DNA of 64,000 bases, taken from assembly GCA_965237595.1 (NCBI GenBank), contig CBDEFY010000007.1, forward strand, positions 310,001-374,000, read 5' to 3'. Below, in pieces: positions 37,131-46,182 of this stretch. Every line of letters begins with the position of its first letter. The stretch's first letter is position 1. Made by a program: the position numbers and the translations under genes. Below the pieces are notes generated by a model that saw nothing but the letters and a program-made list of their open reading frames with translations, was not told where the DNA came from and searched no databases. Source of the stretch: UBA9611 sp965237595 (GTDB lineage Bacteria; Chloroflexota; Dehalococcoidia; Lucifugimonadales; UBA3495).

Positions 37131-37400
37131 CTAGTCGTCGATGCCTCGCTCTGTGGTCGAGAGCAACTTGGTGCGGGTCTGCCGGAGTATGTCCCGGTAC
37201 TCGATGGTCTCCTCGAGGGAGGTGGAGAAGCGGTGAAGCTTCCAGACCACTATGGCGTCGAAGGGGGCGTCTGTGTCGAACTGGTCGCTGTCTCCGGCTT
37301 CGTCAGTGAAGGTGGCTGAGACTGTGAGGTCTTTGGCCAGGCAGTAGGCGCGGCAGGCTGTCTCCTGGGGGTCTCTGACGTAGATGGCGGCTTGTTGCAT
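37131..37400 (-). CDS. Resolvase-like N-domain without catalytic residues
   Basis: 89 residues. AAIYVRDPQETACRAYCLAK aligns with the recombinase start where 'RVSxxxQ' should carry the nucleophilic Ser, but here reads RDPQE; FDAIVVWKLHRFSTSLEETI aligns with the DRxSR region but has His for Asp. It ends without a helix E or HTH. Either a decayed gene or a short dimerising remnant. Confidence 0.55.
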   Translation of the reverse strand: MQQAAIYVRDPQETACRAYCLAKDLTVSATFTDEAGDSDQFDTDAPFDAIVVWKLHRFSTSLEETIEYRDILRQTRTKLLSTTERGIDD

Positions 37401-37450
37401 GGGGTGGTGTCCTGGGGAGAGATATGGGGATGAGCCGGCGGCGTCGGTGT

Positions 37451-38270
37451 TTACTGTCTGTCAGGCGCTGGGTGGTTCTTATTCATGATCCGCACCTGTG
37501 TGATGAGCATGTGGGTATGCGTCCTCTGCTTCGATCGGCGGGTTTGACAGTTGACATTATTGCTAGTCGTTCTTGGTGAGTCGGTCTTTAGGGCTAGGTG
37601 CATGACGGCTTCCGAACTGGCTCTGGCTATGACGTCTTTGATGAGGTCGTCTGGGAAGTTACATTGGGCCAATATGCGGGCGACGAGGTAGGCATAAAGC
37701 TGCCTGTTCACCGTGGCGACGGTTAGGATGTCGTTATAGGGCTTCCCGTAGCTCTGAAGGTGGGCGACCAAATCGCTGCGGATTTTGGCGATTGTGTCTC
37801 TCCAGGTCTTCCAGTTGCCGATCCAGCCGAGAAACTCGGGTTCGGCTGCGTTCAGGCGGGGAAGTGTGTCGTACAGCTTAATGGAGCCCCTGGTCCTGTT
37901 ATCCAATTTCCGTTGGTAGGCTTCGCACGCAAGGAGGCGGTGCAGGGTTGTGTCGGTAACAAAGGCTGGTTGGTGGAATCTGTCGATAAGGAGGCCATTT
38001 ATGACGTGGGGTTGGTCTCGCAGAGAATCCAGCCAGCTGGCGACTCCCTTGACGCCTCTTATCTGACTGAATGTGAACAGTTCGCTTTCCTTATTTGCGG
38101 GGTTGACGGGCCAGAGGATGGGGCTGTAGTGGAAGAGCACCTTGTGCTCTGTGGCTTCTTTGACGACAGTTAAAAGGATTTTCTCGATGGAGGCTGGCTC
38201 TCCCATTGCGATGGTGACCAGGGATTGGAGGCTGTTTACTGTGTCCAGCCCGCCTGAGGACGGGAGCCTG
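37451..38270 (-). pseudogene. ApeA-like HEPN protein, 5'-truncated
   Basis: About 270 residues. The middle (LFHYSPILWPVNPANKESEL, INGLLIDRFHQPAFVTDTTL) and the C-terminal HEPN-like helices (AKIRSDLVAHLQSYG, an R-x5-H-type pair) resemble ApeA abortive-infection proteins. The expected N-terminal domain is absent: upstream of about 38260 the sequence switches to phage capsid remnants. HEPN proteins of this type cut RNA upon phage sensing (family knowledge). The last 35 residues are basic and unusual. Confidence 0.55.
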
Positions 38271-38645
38271 ACTACCATCAGCGGTAGCATCATCCGACAC
38301 CGTCGAAACCGCATCCGCCCTGCGCTCCATGGCTTGGACAGGTATCAACATCTCCAGGGGTAGAAGGTTCGGAGCCGCGCCCTCACCCAGCAAGCCGTCG
38401 CGCAGTTCACGCTCCACACCGTCCAGGGCCCGCTCAGTGGCCGCTTCCCGAAGGAACGCCCCTATGCTGGACCGCTTCAGCAAGCCGGTCAGCTCCCGAG
38501 TCTCCTTGTCCATGGGCTCCCCATGCCGGACCTCCAAGGACTCTCCGACTCGGTGACCATCGCCGTGCGGATCTCCAACTCAATGCTTTCGGCCCGCTTG
38601 GTGCGCGTTCCCATCTCAGTGCGGTCATCCGCGGACAAGTCGGTC
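38270..38645 (-). pseudogene. Phage major capsid protein, N-terminal remnant
   Basis: Two frames joined by a frameshift near 38540: LLAFARQTDLSADDRTEMGT with IELEIRTAMVTESE, then EVRHGEPMDKETRELTGLLK and RDGLLGEGAAPNLLPLEMLI ending ERRADAVSTVSDDA. This is the helical leader and start of an HK97-type capsid protein. It abuts the truncated ApeA-like gene. Confidence 0.5.
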
Positions 38646-38667
38646 TGCCGTGCAAAGGCCAGCAACT

Positions 38668-38800
38668 TTTACCGGTTCTCGCTTTGTTCCATCTGCAACT
38701 TCTGCCGCCCAGCCTTGCCGCACTTACGACACCGCCAACCATCACGGTCCAATATCTGCCGGCGTAGCTCCCGCCAACGTATACGCCAACCCTGTCCAGG
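38668..38800 (-). pseudogene. HNH endonuclease N-terminal remnant
   Basis: The minus frame reads RWRELRRQILDRDGWRCRKC then GKAGRQKLQMEQSENR and a stop. The CRKCGK pair is the first zinc or CxxC step of small phage HNH nucleases; the HNH core is missing. It lies next to the capsid remnant, as HNH genes often do at phage packaging modules. Confidence 0.6.
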
Positions 38801-39278
38801 TAATCGCCACTCTTTAATTACACCATGGGAAACGGGGAATATCTAGCTATTATGATAAACAATATCAAGGAATAAGGGGATAAAAAATGATAAATAGTAT
38901 CTAGGTAGAGGGGGGTAAATTAGCAACACTGCTAATTTGAAGTTAGATTAGGTCGTAACCCGGGCCATCCTCGTCGGTTGGCCGGTCAAAACGGTTCACC
39001 TGCCGATACCCCACGGCAACGCCGATAATCATGGCAGCCACAGCATGAGGGCGCGGACTTTAACCAAATGGCAGCGACGGCCTACATCCCGATCCGCGAA
39101 GGTGTGCTGGCCGAACTGCGCCAGAAGTTGACCTTCACCCCCAACTAGAAAAGCCCGTAGACGGACCTGAAAGGCGTCCTGGACGGCGTGGAAACAAGCG
39201 TCGTGGTTCGCACAACACCCCTTTACGTCGAGCGGACGTAATCGAGGGGCACAAAAAGGCTTTTGAGGAGAGAGAACA
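38801..39278. other. AT-rich intergenic region with a hairpin
   Basis: 38820-38950 is strikingly AT-rich for this genome and contains the perfect hairpin AAATTAGCA / TGCTAATTT (38917-38938). Further right are short broken frames such as MAATAYIPIREGVLAELRQK, probably prophage debris. Confidence 0.5.
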
Positions 39279-39440
39279 ATGACTACAAACGCGCAGAGCG
39301 ACGCAATCACCAGGAATCTGATACACCAGCTGGGAGGAATAGTGACCACTTCCACCGCCGACGGCGAGAGCCGGATCAAGGCGGCGGTGATGATAGCCTA
39401 CCTCTCAGGGCGGCCCGCACCGGATAAAGACGGCAGAGGT
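39279..39440 (+). pseudogene. Hypothetical protein cut by an IS
   Basis: 54 codons (MTTNAQSDAITRNLIHQLGG, then GESRIKAAVMIAYLSGRPAP) run from ATG 39279, preceded by GAGGAGAG, straight into the left end of the IS at 39441. Downstream sequence is not found on the other side of the IS. Confidence 0.5.
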
Positions 39441-41190
39441 GTGATCAGCGACAATTACTTTTGCCGGTCGCGTTGCCTCAAGGAATATGTTACCGAAGCG
39501 GAGCTATTGCCTCACGCAGATGTTACCGAAATCAGGTCGTTGCCTCATGATTGTGTTACCCAAATCATGGAGGCATGGATATGGTCGCAGAGATCAGCAC
39601 AGCCACGAGGACGGAGGTTCTCGAAGCGATCCGCGGCCGGTACAGGGAGGCGTCGAAGAGAGACAAGACCAGGATGCTCAACGAGTTCGTGGCCATGGTA
39701 GGCTGCCACAGGAAGCACGCCGTCAGGCTGCTGGGTCAGAGTGATGAACCCGTGGAACGTAAGATTCCCAGGGGCCGTCGCATCTACGACGAGGCGGTGA
39801 GACAGGCGCTGATCGTGGTGTGGGAGGCTTCGGACAGGATCTGCGGCAAGAGGCTGAAGGCAGCACTGCCCAGCATGGTGGAGTCCCTGGAGAGACACGG
39901 TCATCTCGACTTGGACACAGGTGTGCGAGAGCGGCTGTTCTCGGCGAGCGCCAGTACCATGGACCGGCTGCTCAGACCGGTGAGAGAGCAGGCCGGTAGT
40001 CGCAGGAGGCTCAAGCGGAGGAGGAAGATGGGTAGCCGGGTTCCAGTCCGCACCTTTATGGACTGGAACGAACCGAGCCCGGGCTATCTCGAGATTGACC
40101 TCGTGGCCCACGGTGGCGGCGGCGTGTCCGGAGCCTTCATCCACAGCCTGGTGGCCACCGACGTCTGCTCAGGATGGACCGAGGCGGTTCCACTGCTGGC
40201 TCGTGAGCAGTCACTGGTCGTCGAGGGGCTGGAAGCCATCTCCAATGTCTTCCCTGTCCCGGTCCGCGGCATAGACTCCGACAACGACAGCGTGTTCATC
40301 AACGAGACCCTGGTAGGGTACTGTGAGGAGAATGAGATCGAGTTCACCCGGTCTCGGGCGTACCGCAAGAACGACCAGGCGTGGATAGAGCAGAAGAACG
40401 GCTCGGTGATCCGGCGCTTCGTTGGACACGAGCGCCACTCGGGAGCGGTCGCCGGCCAGACGATGGCCCACCTCTACGGTGCTGTGCGTCTGTACGTGAA
40501 CTACTTCCAACCGTCCTTCCAGCTGCTGACAAAGAGCCGAAATGGAGGCAGCGTGACCAAACGCTACAGCAAGCCGGCCACACCCTGCGACCGTCTGCTC
40601 GATCGTGACGACGTGAGCGAGGAGACGAAGCTCGGGCTGCGCAAGAGCCGATCCGAGTTGGATCCGGTGTCGTTGCTGCACACCATACGTGCATCCCAGT
40701 CCGCGCTGGCAGCAGTCGGCTCTCTAGAGTCAGGAAGCACACCCGATGGGGAGAGCCTGGATAGCTTCCTGTCGCAGCTGCCTGATCTGTGGAGACAGGG
40801 GGAGGTTCGACCGACGCACGCACGGAGAGCGCAGGCTGCTCGCGGGTGGCGAACACGACCGGACCCGTTCGAAGGGGTGTGGTGCGAGGTCCTGAGCTGG
40901 CTGCAGCAACAGCCGGACGCCCCTGCGGCGGAGCTGATGGACCGGCTGATATGGCACTACCCTGAGCGTTACAGTAGGCGTCAGCTTCGGACGTTGCAGC
41001 GCAGAGTCAGCCAGTGGCGCGGTGTGATGGCCAAACAACTGGTGTATGCTTCAGCCGAAAGCAGTGGGGCCAATAGTGAGGAGCGACCGATTGACATCGG
41101 GCCTGTGGGCGTCAATTAGAAGCCGCGAAGAGTTCGGTAACATTCTCCGGTGAGGCAACAGGACCGGCAAAAGTAATTGTCGCTGATCAC
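39441..41190 (+). mobile_element. Insertion sequence with rve-type transposase and tandem end motifs
   Basis: 1750 bp between GTGATCAGCGACAATTACTT at the left and its near-exact complement at the right (39441 and 41190). TTGCCTCA-N6/7-TGTTACC-GAA occurs three times in tandem inside the left end and once inverted inside the right end; these look like transposase-binding sites. No target duplication is visible. The right flank is the interior of an IS3 copy and the left flank is a broken gene, so a deletion or rearrangement accompanied insertion. Confidence 0.8.
39581..41119 (+). CDS. Integrase-core (DDE) transposase, ISNCY-like
   Basis: 512 residues from ATG 39581 with GGAGG 8 nt upstream. 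The N-terminal HTH region is TRMLNEFVAMVGCHRKHAVR; the integrase core has LEIDLVAHGGG, GIDSDNDSVFIN and WIEQKNGSVIRRFVG as the D, D and E steps; the C-terminus is basic with a further HTH-like segment. The length and organisation fit the ISNCY-type single-ORF transposases. Intact. Confidence 0.8.
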   Translation: MVAEISTATRTEVLEAIRGRYREASKRDKTRMLNEFVAMVGCHRKHAVRLLGQSDEPVERKIPRGRRIYDEAVRQALIVVWEASDRICGKRLKAALPSMVESLERHGHLDLDTGVRERLFSASASTMDRLLRPVREQAGSRRRLKRRRKMGSRVPVRTFMDWNEPSPGYLEIDLVAHGGGGVSGAFIHSLVATDVCSGWTEAVPLLAREQSLVVEGLEAISNVFPVPVRGIDSDNDSVFINETLVGYCEENEIEFTRSRAYRKNDQAWIEQKNGSVIRRFVGHERHSGAVAGQTMAHLYGAVRLYVNYFQPSFQLLTKSRNGGSVTKRYSKPATPCDRLLDRDDVSEETKLGLRKSRSELDPVSLLHTIRASQSALAAVGSLESGSTPDGESLDSFLSQLPDLWRQGEVRPTHARRAQAARGWRTRPDPFEGVWCEVLSWLQQQPDAPAAELMDRLIWHYPERYSRRQLRTLQRRVSQWRGVMAKQLVYASAESSGANSEERPIDIGPVGVN

Positions 41191-41399
41191 AGCCAGACCC
41201 TCATGCGCCGCGACCCGTAGAAGGGGGTACTTAGGTACTGGTGGTCCATCGCCTTCATCACGGTCAGGTTCTCCAAGCAAGTCCCCTTGCGCCGGTAGTT
41301 TAGGCTGGACCTGCTGATGCTCAGTAAGGCGCACTGTCTCACTGTGGACAAGGCTGGGTGCCGCCGGTCCACCATCTCCCGCCGCCGCTCCCGGCTCAT
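41191..41399 (-). pseudogene. IS3 OrfB, 5' fragment
   Basis: The first 70 codons of OrfB (MSRERRREMVDRRHPALSTV to RRMRVWL) before the junction with the neighbouring IS. The DDE core is absent. Confidence 0.9.
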
Positions 41400-41698
41400 G
41401 GACCGAGCCTCTCCGCCAAGAAATCCCGCTCAACCTTCAGTTGGCCGATCTGCTGATAGAGCCGGGCAACAAGGACCCCATCGCTCTTCTGGCGTTTGTC
41501 TTGGTTCCCACCAAAGACGCCGACCGCTCCTTCCAACAAGGACTTCTTCCAGGCCTGGATCTGCCCGGGATGGACCTCGTAGCGGGCGGCCAGTTGGGCC
41601 ACCGTCTCTTCACCCTTCACCGCTTCCAGGGCCACCTTGGCCTTGAATGTTGGGCTGTGCTTCCTCCGCTCTTTTGACATGTCCCACTCCTCCCTCAC
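41396..41698 (-). CDS. IS3-family OrfA (copy B)
   Basis: 100 residues, identical to OrfA of copy C and differing from copy A at one residue (SDGVLV versus SDAVLV). HTH plus C-terminal leucine-rich helix. It cannot give an active transposase here because OrfB is truncated. Confidence 0.9.
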   Translation of the reverse strand: MREEWDMSKERRKHSPTFKAKVALEAVKGEETVAQLAARYEVHPGQIQAWKKSLLEGAVGVFGGNQDKRQKSDGVLVARLYQQIGQLKVERDFLAERLGP

Positions 41699-41770
41699 AG
41701 CAACAGCTGTGGCTATTTTAGGAGCAGAACTCTCACTTAACCACCTGTCCGAATTTCCGGGTCCACCTCA

Positions 41771-42094
41771 AACCTAGCTCTCTTCCTCGAAATGTCAGAC
41801 GGCACCATATACATGCCACCGGGAGTTGGGACCACACTCGGTCTAGTGACAGGCGATGGCTCTAATGTCAATGACATTAGGTTCTCCGACAATATACTGC
41901 ACTTAACGAAACGGATTGAAGGATGGATCATCAATAACTACCCGCAAGTATATGAAAATGCCGGACAACTGGGCTATCACTTCAAAGAACCTATCTCATT
42001 CGTGCTTTCAGCGACCCAACCGGGTGTCTATTTGGACATTTTGGAACCTAACAGTCATTTTCGGTTCCGCATATGGCAAGATGAGGTATGCTAG
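41771..42094 (+). pseudogene. Hypothetical protein, 5'-truncated by IS3 copy B
   Basis: The frame is open from the IS end (NLALFLEMSDGTIYMPPGVG, then LHLTKRIEGWIINNYPQVYE and SFVLSATQPGVYLDILEPNS) to a stop at 42092-42094. The first internal ATG is 41792. Composition is protein-like but I do not recognise it. Confidence 0.45.
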
Positions 42095-42683
42095 GCGGAC
42101 TCAGACAACGCGGCATCCTCAGTCTGATGATATCTATTGAATCACTTTCGGACTAGAGAACATGGCTAGGACAGGCAAGTCGAAGAAGAGGAAGAAATCT
42201 GGAGTACGCAAGATGCCTCGCACTCTCCTGAGTACTGCTTCATCGGGCAGCGGAGCATATTCCCAAGTCGGAACCGAGGCGCTGGAAGAGCGGGAGGCCT
42301 GGTACTCATCCGAGTGGATGTGTGGCCTCTTTTGATTTGAGGTCATCGTGGTGCTGTCGGAGTTGGAACCAGAACAGCCGCAGGGCAAGAGAGTGGCAGG
42401 CGGACTCGACGACTAATGCGGGACGGCCGCGGGCGGGTCAAGTGGAGACGGGGCAGTAGGTACGAAACGTGCAAATAAGAGAGTTGTCTATACGGCCTTT
42501 TCGGGGATTCACTGACCTGGATACATTCGTTCTTTCGTGCGAGCAGACGAAGGAGTTCTAGGAAGGAACATCTCCCGACCGGGCTCACCTGGCCGTGGAG
42601 TCGATGAACGGGGCTTGGGGATGACCCAGCCATGCTGAGGTCGAGTTTCCACCCTCAAGAAAAGGGAAGCAGGGAGGATCGGT
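42095..42683. other. Region without a convincing gene
   Basis: One short plus frame at 42162-42335 starts MARTGKSKKRKKSGVRKMPR (57 residues) but has no ribosome-binding site. Otherwise nothing supported is seen up to the HEPN gene. Confidence 0.35.
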
Positions 42684-43184
42684 ATGCCCGAATCTAGAAA
42701 CAAGCCGATGGGCATAGAAGAACGAACGATGATCAATCTGGAATTCGTTAGGGAGGCCTTTGACAGTTCGCCTGTCAAAGCCAAAGCGCCAGTTCATATA
42801 GTTACCCAAATAGTAAATTCTCTTCTGGGCTTGCTGATCCTCCCATACGAGAGACGCTACGCACTTTTTAACGACGAAGAGCCGTTGAAGCAACTTTACT
42901 GTGACGGGTGGCCAAAATGGAACATAACCGAGTTCCCCCCAAATGAGCCTCAGACTTTGGGTAAGCTGGCCTGGCACTTGAGAAACGCAGCATCGCACGG
43001 TCGCTATCATTTCTCATCAAACGGTCGGGAGCCGCGTGAAGTAACCATTACGGTGAAGGATAAACCTATAGGAAAGCCCATTAACTGGCGCGCAAGCATA
43101 AGGGCGGATGAACTCTACAACTTTTGCCAATGTCTCACCAATTACATGGCCAATAGTTCACGGCTAGAGGCACCCTCCAATTAG
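42684..43184 (+). CDS. HEPN-family protein (paralogue 1)
   Basis: 166 residues; GGAGG lies 7 nt before ATG 42684. HIVTQIVNSLLGLLILPYER and WHLRNAASHGRYHF (R-N-x3-H, the HEPN RX4-6H ribonuclease motif near 101-106), ending IRADELYNFCQCLTNYM. It shares this layout with the gene at 48519-48998, so the window has two diverged copies of one family (pEK499/HEPN-type). HEPN proteins usually act as toxins or abortive-infection RNases; the role here is inferred. Confidence 0.75.
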   Translation: MPESRNKPMGIEERTMINLEFVREAFDSSPVKAKAPVHIVTQIVNSLLGLLILPYERRYALFNDEEPLKQLYCDGWPKWNITEFPPNEPQTLGKLAWHLRNAASHGRYHFSSNGREPREVTITVKDKPIGKPINWRASIRADELYNFCQCLTNYMANSSRLEAPSN

Positions 43185-43319
43185 TGACCTTAAAGCGCGG
43201 GCTCTATACCGGTGGCGGCGTGAACACTCGGAAGGCCCAATTCATGTCCTGGGCCTAGCGCACGAGCCCCGCAGACCCGTCGGTGGTGCCTGGCTGAGCA
43301 CCTAGAGAACGCGGAAGAC

Positions 43320-43547
43320 ATGGCGGCGTACCTGAACGTTGCTCTGGAACCGGGGGACCTGAGCCTGATAATGGCCATACTGGGGGATATCGCCGGGTTC
43401 CGGAGAATGGCGGTGGTGGCACAGCAGACTGGGCTGGGCAGGAGGAGCCTCCACAAGTCGCTGTTTGCCGACGGGAACCCGGCATTCGCCGCCGTGCTGG
43501 ACGTGGTGCGCGCCCTGGGACTCCGGCTTCAGGCCACCCCTGCGTAG
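43320..43547 (+). CDS. HigA/XRE-type antitoxin
   Basis: 75 residues with MAAYLNVALEPGDLSLIMAI then VVAQQTGLGRRSLHKSLFAD and FAAVLDVVRALGLRLQATPA, the pattern of addiction-module antidote proteins that pair with RelE/HigB toxins. The frame is open further upstream (AEHLENAEDM), so the native start may be earlier and lost. No toxin gene is visible beside it, so it is an orphan or remnant. Confidence 0.75.
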   Translation: MAAYLNVALEPGDLSLIMAILGDIAGFRRMAVVAQQTGLGRRSLHKSLFADGNPAFAAVLDVVRALGLRLQATPA

Positions 43548-43605
43548 ACAGCAAGCAGCAACTGAGAAAGACAATAACACAGCCGCCGATCTGGTTGAGG
43601 GCTAC

Positions 43606-44337
43606 ATGAAATTCGCACTGGTCTATGGGGAGAAATCAGCGCCATCTCCGCGTCTCAGGGCAAAATGCGCCAACTGCGGTAGTGAGATGATCGCTAAGTG
43701 TGGCCGAGTAAAGATATGGCACTGGGCACATAAGAGTAGAGCTAGTTGTGATCCTTGGTGGGAATCAGAGACTGAGTGGCATAGAAGTTGGAAGAATCGA
43801 TTTCCGGCGGAATGGCAGGAAGTTGTGCATACCGACCAAGCGAGTGGCGAGAGACATATAGCGGATGTCAAAACCCCCTTCGGTCTGGTGATTGAATTCC
43901 AGCATTCTCCCATTGAACAGATGGAAATGGACAGTCGTGAGGCCTTTTATGGGAACATGATATGGGTTGTGGACGGGGACCGGGGATCGGCGGATCCAGG
44001 GTATTTCAGCGTTGGGCTTTTAGCTGTAGAGCCTGCCAGTTTTGTTCCTCTTGCCTACTACCTGAAGTGGTGGGGCAAGAGCAGACTATTGCACAATTGG
44101 GCAATAGCGACTACACCCGTTTATATTGACTTTGGTGATGAGGAAGCTATCTGGAGACTTGTTCGCTTTGACACTAATGAACACTTGGGTATCGTCATGC
44201 CGACCACTCGTGAGTGGCTCGTTGAGGCATGCTCAAATGGCGAGCACATACCCTCGGTTGCGGCTGATGAGAATAATCCCCTGACATATCAAAGGCAATG
44301 GGTTGAGGTGCATCGATCAAGCAGTCCCGGGTCATAG
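43606..44337 (+). CDS. CoiA-like nuclease
   Basis: 243 residues from ATG 43606 (MKFALVYGEKSAPS). A CxxC pair with CANCGSEMIAKCGRVKIWHW, then HKSRASCDPWWESETEWHRS and ADVKTPFGLVIEFQHSPIEQ, the conserved catalytic block of competence-protein-CoiA-like nucleases. In Gram-positives CoiA helps process incoming DNA; stand-alone relatives on islands may act in defence. It overlaps nothing and looks intact. Confidence 0.75.
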   Translation: MKFALVYGEKSAPSPRLRAKCANCGSEMIAKCGRVKIWHWAHKSRASCDPWWESETEWHRSWKNRFPAEWQEVVHTDQASGERHIADVKTPFGLVIEFQHSPIEQMEMDSREAFYGNMIWVVDGDRGSADPGYFSVGLLAVEPASFVPLAYYLKWWGKSRLLHNWAIATTPVYIDFGDEEAIWRLVRFDTNEHLGIVMPTTREWLVEACSNGEHIPSVAADENNPLTYQRQWVEVHRSSSPGS

Positions 44338-44427
44338 GCTTTAGCCCAACATGTTGCTCCTTCCATACCTACGCACCATACGCCTCACACTACGGGAATC
44401 GAGAGACCTTGGTGCGTAGAAAGCCTG

Positions 44428-44562
44428 CCGAGCCACATCTCGAAGATGGTGGTATCTACCGTAAGCGGTGGTGGGTCGGAGCGTACCGAATTACGAGTTT
44501 CGGCTCATAGTCCACCGAGCCGGATCTCGAAGATGGTTCTGTCTACCGTATACGTTGGTGGG
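44428..44562. repeat. Two imperfect 48-bp direct repeats
   Basis: Copies at 44428-44475 and 44515-44562 share CCGAGCC, ATCTCGAAGATGGT, TCTACCGTA and GGTGGG, about 80% alike, 87 bp apart, between the CoiA-like gene and the IS21 relic. No ORF covers both. Confidence 0.6.
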
Positions 44563-44691
44563 CCTGACTTGACGGTAGACAGTACCATTTTTGAATTATT
44601 TCTTGCCTGGTAGTCGCAAGTGTGTCGGCAAAGGCTTAAGCCATAGCCCACCAAACTGGACGAATCAAGTACCTTCATCTTGAGGTTCAGC

Positions 44692-45145
44692 CTGTTGTGT
44701 CCCGCGTCAACCATATTTGCCGGTTTAGCGTCAATCAGTTTTGCCGGTTCACCTGCTCGGCCTGGCCCCGTTGCTGGGCTGCATCGGTGCGGTAGCTGGG
44801 GACGTCAAATTCCAGGATGACAGAGTGATGGATCATCCGGTCGATGGCCGCGGCGGTGGCCATGGGGTTGGCAAAGATGTGCTCCCACTCCGAGAAGACC
44901 AGGTTTGACGTGACGCCCAGCGATCTGCGCTCGTAGCGTTCGGCGATGAGGGTGAAGAGGACCTCCGACTCCTCGGCGCCCTGGGGCAGGTGGCCCAGGT
45001 CATCGAGGAGCAGGAAGCCGAAGTTGTCCAGCTTGCGCAGCCGGCGGGGCAGGTCCAGGTCGCGCTTGGCGGCGAGGAGTTCCTGCACCAGGCGGTAGGC
45101 CGGAGCGAAGAGGACGGAACCCCTGACGGAACCGCACGCGATCAA
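44692..45145 (-). pseudogene. IS21-family remnant: element end plus IstB 3' part
   Basis: The minus frame from about 45125 reads VLFAPAYRLVQELLAAKRDL then FLLLDDLGHLPQGAEESEVL (Walker B of IstB) and DRMIHHSVILEFDVPSYR. The N-terminal half with Walker A is missing and IstA is absent. To its left, GCGTCAAYCA--TTTGCCGGTT occurs twice (about 44703-44750) before TGTTGTGTCC, typical of multi-site IS21 ends. Confidence 0.8.
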
Positions 45146-45156
45146 GCCGGCTCCGC

Positions 45157-46182
45157 TTAGTTCGGCGTTATGAGCTCTAGCACATCTTCATCAGGTACGA
45201 TGACCTCGGCGTACACTGTCGGTCCGCTGGCTCTCCAGCGGTCAACCTGTACACCGCTTCCATAGCCGGCATTCCGATAGTGCGGTTCTTCCTGCTCCCC
45301 CAGCCAAGCTGCTGCTGCTGAGGCCTGTTCCTCGTCGTCGAACTGGAACAGGAAGCGCAGCACAGTGGCCGCCTCTTCTCCCAGAGTGGCGTGCACACCG
45401 TAGAGTTTTACAGCTTCTATGGGACTCGACTGGATACCGCCGGTACCGATTTCTGCTTTGAAAACTTGAAGGTAGTTTGGGAGTCCCCAGTCCTGAAGCA
45501 TCATGGCCAAGGTCTCCAGTAGGCTGAGGCTGTCCTGCAGCCGGTTGATAATCTCCCGCATCGCGTCCAGATCCGGGCTTACTGCTAGAGTTTGCTCGTC
45601 CAGAACGGTCAGGTAGACCTCGGATTCAGAACTAGCCCGCTCCCTGACAAGGGCAAAGATTTCGACCTGTCGGTGGGTCTCAATGATGCTGACGGACAGA
45701 CCAACCCCGGATTCGGCGGCCTGTCGCAGGGCAGACTGAACCTGGGCAAAATCGCCTCGTAGCACACAAGCCCATTCAAACCGGTCGTACGGACTCGATA
45801 GGGCCAGGGAGCGAGCGCCGATCGATCGAAGCAACTCCTCGGCAAACGGAATCTCGTCACCGCTGACAAAATGGCTGAGCTGAAACTCCACATCGTCCTG
45901 AAAGGCAGGCCTCTGTCCCACACTTTCGATGTCAACAAACGTGAACGACGAGGCGTCGACGGGCAGCAGGGCAAGAGGCGCGGCCGGATGGTCCAGGGGG
46001 ATTTCGGAGATTGGCGTCTGAGGGGTTTCGGGGTGAGGCTGCTCTGTGGGTGTGGTTGTGGGTCGCTCCGGTGTTTCAGTTGCAGACAACTCTGTCGGAG
46101 TTCCTGCGTGGCCGTCTCCGCAAGCTGCCGTTCCAGCGAGAAGGATCAGCAGGTATAGCCAGAAGGCAACTTTCACCGACAT
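45157..46182 (-). CDS. Hypothetical secreted lipoprotein
   Basis: 341 residues from ATG 46182 (MSVKVAFWLYLLILLAGTAA then Cys: lipobox AGTAAC). ATG 46221 is an alternative but gives a poor signal peptide. A Thr/Pro/Glu linker of about 45 residues leads to a soluble domain (FTFVDIESVGQRPAFQDDVE, GVHATLGEEAATVLRFLFQF, VDRWRASGPTVYAEV) that I do not recognise. It ends 12 nt from the IstB fragment, so its 3' end could have been altered. Confidence 0.6.
   Translation of the reverse strand: MSVKVAFWLYLLILLAGTAACGDGHAGTPTELSATETPERPTTTPTEQPHPETPQTPISEIPLDHPAAPLALLPVDASSFTFVDIESVGQRPAFQDDVEFQLSHFVSGDEIPFAEELLRSIGARSLALSSPYDRFEWACVLRGDFAQVQSALRQAAESGVGLSVSIIETHRQVEIFALVRERASSESEVYLTVLDEQTLAVSPDLDAMREIINRLQDSLSLLETLAMMLQDWGLPNYLQVFKAEIGTGGIQSSPIEAVKLYGVHATLGEEAATVLRFLFQFDDEEQASAAAAWLGEQEEPHYRNAGYGSGVQVDRWRASGPTVYAEVIVPDEDVLELITPN

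Larger units (their letters stand above)
41191..41770 (-). mobile_element. IS3-family element, copy B (truncated)
   Basis: Near-identical to the first part of copies A and C: the outer end TGAGGTGGACCC (complement) at 41759-41770, all of OrfA and the first 70 codons of OrfB. It stops at 41191 where the 1750-bp IS begins. The rest of the element is not found on the far side of that IS. Confidence 0.92.

Noticed and set aside
42162..42335. 57-residue basic ORF
   Set aside because: No ribosome-binding site or recognisable sequence; mentioned only in the gap note.
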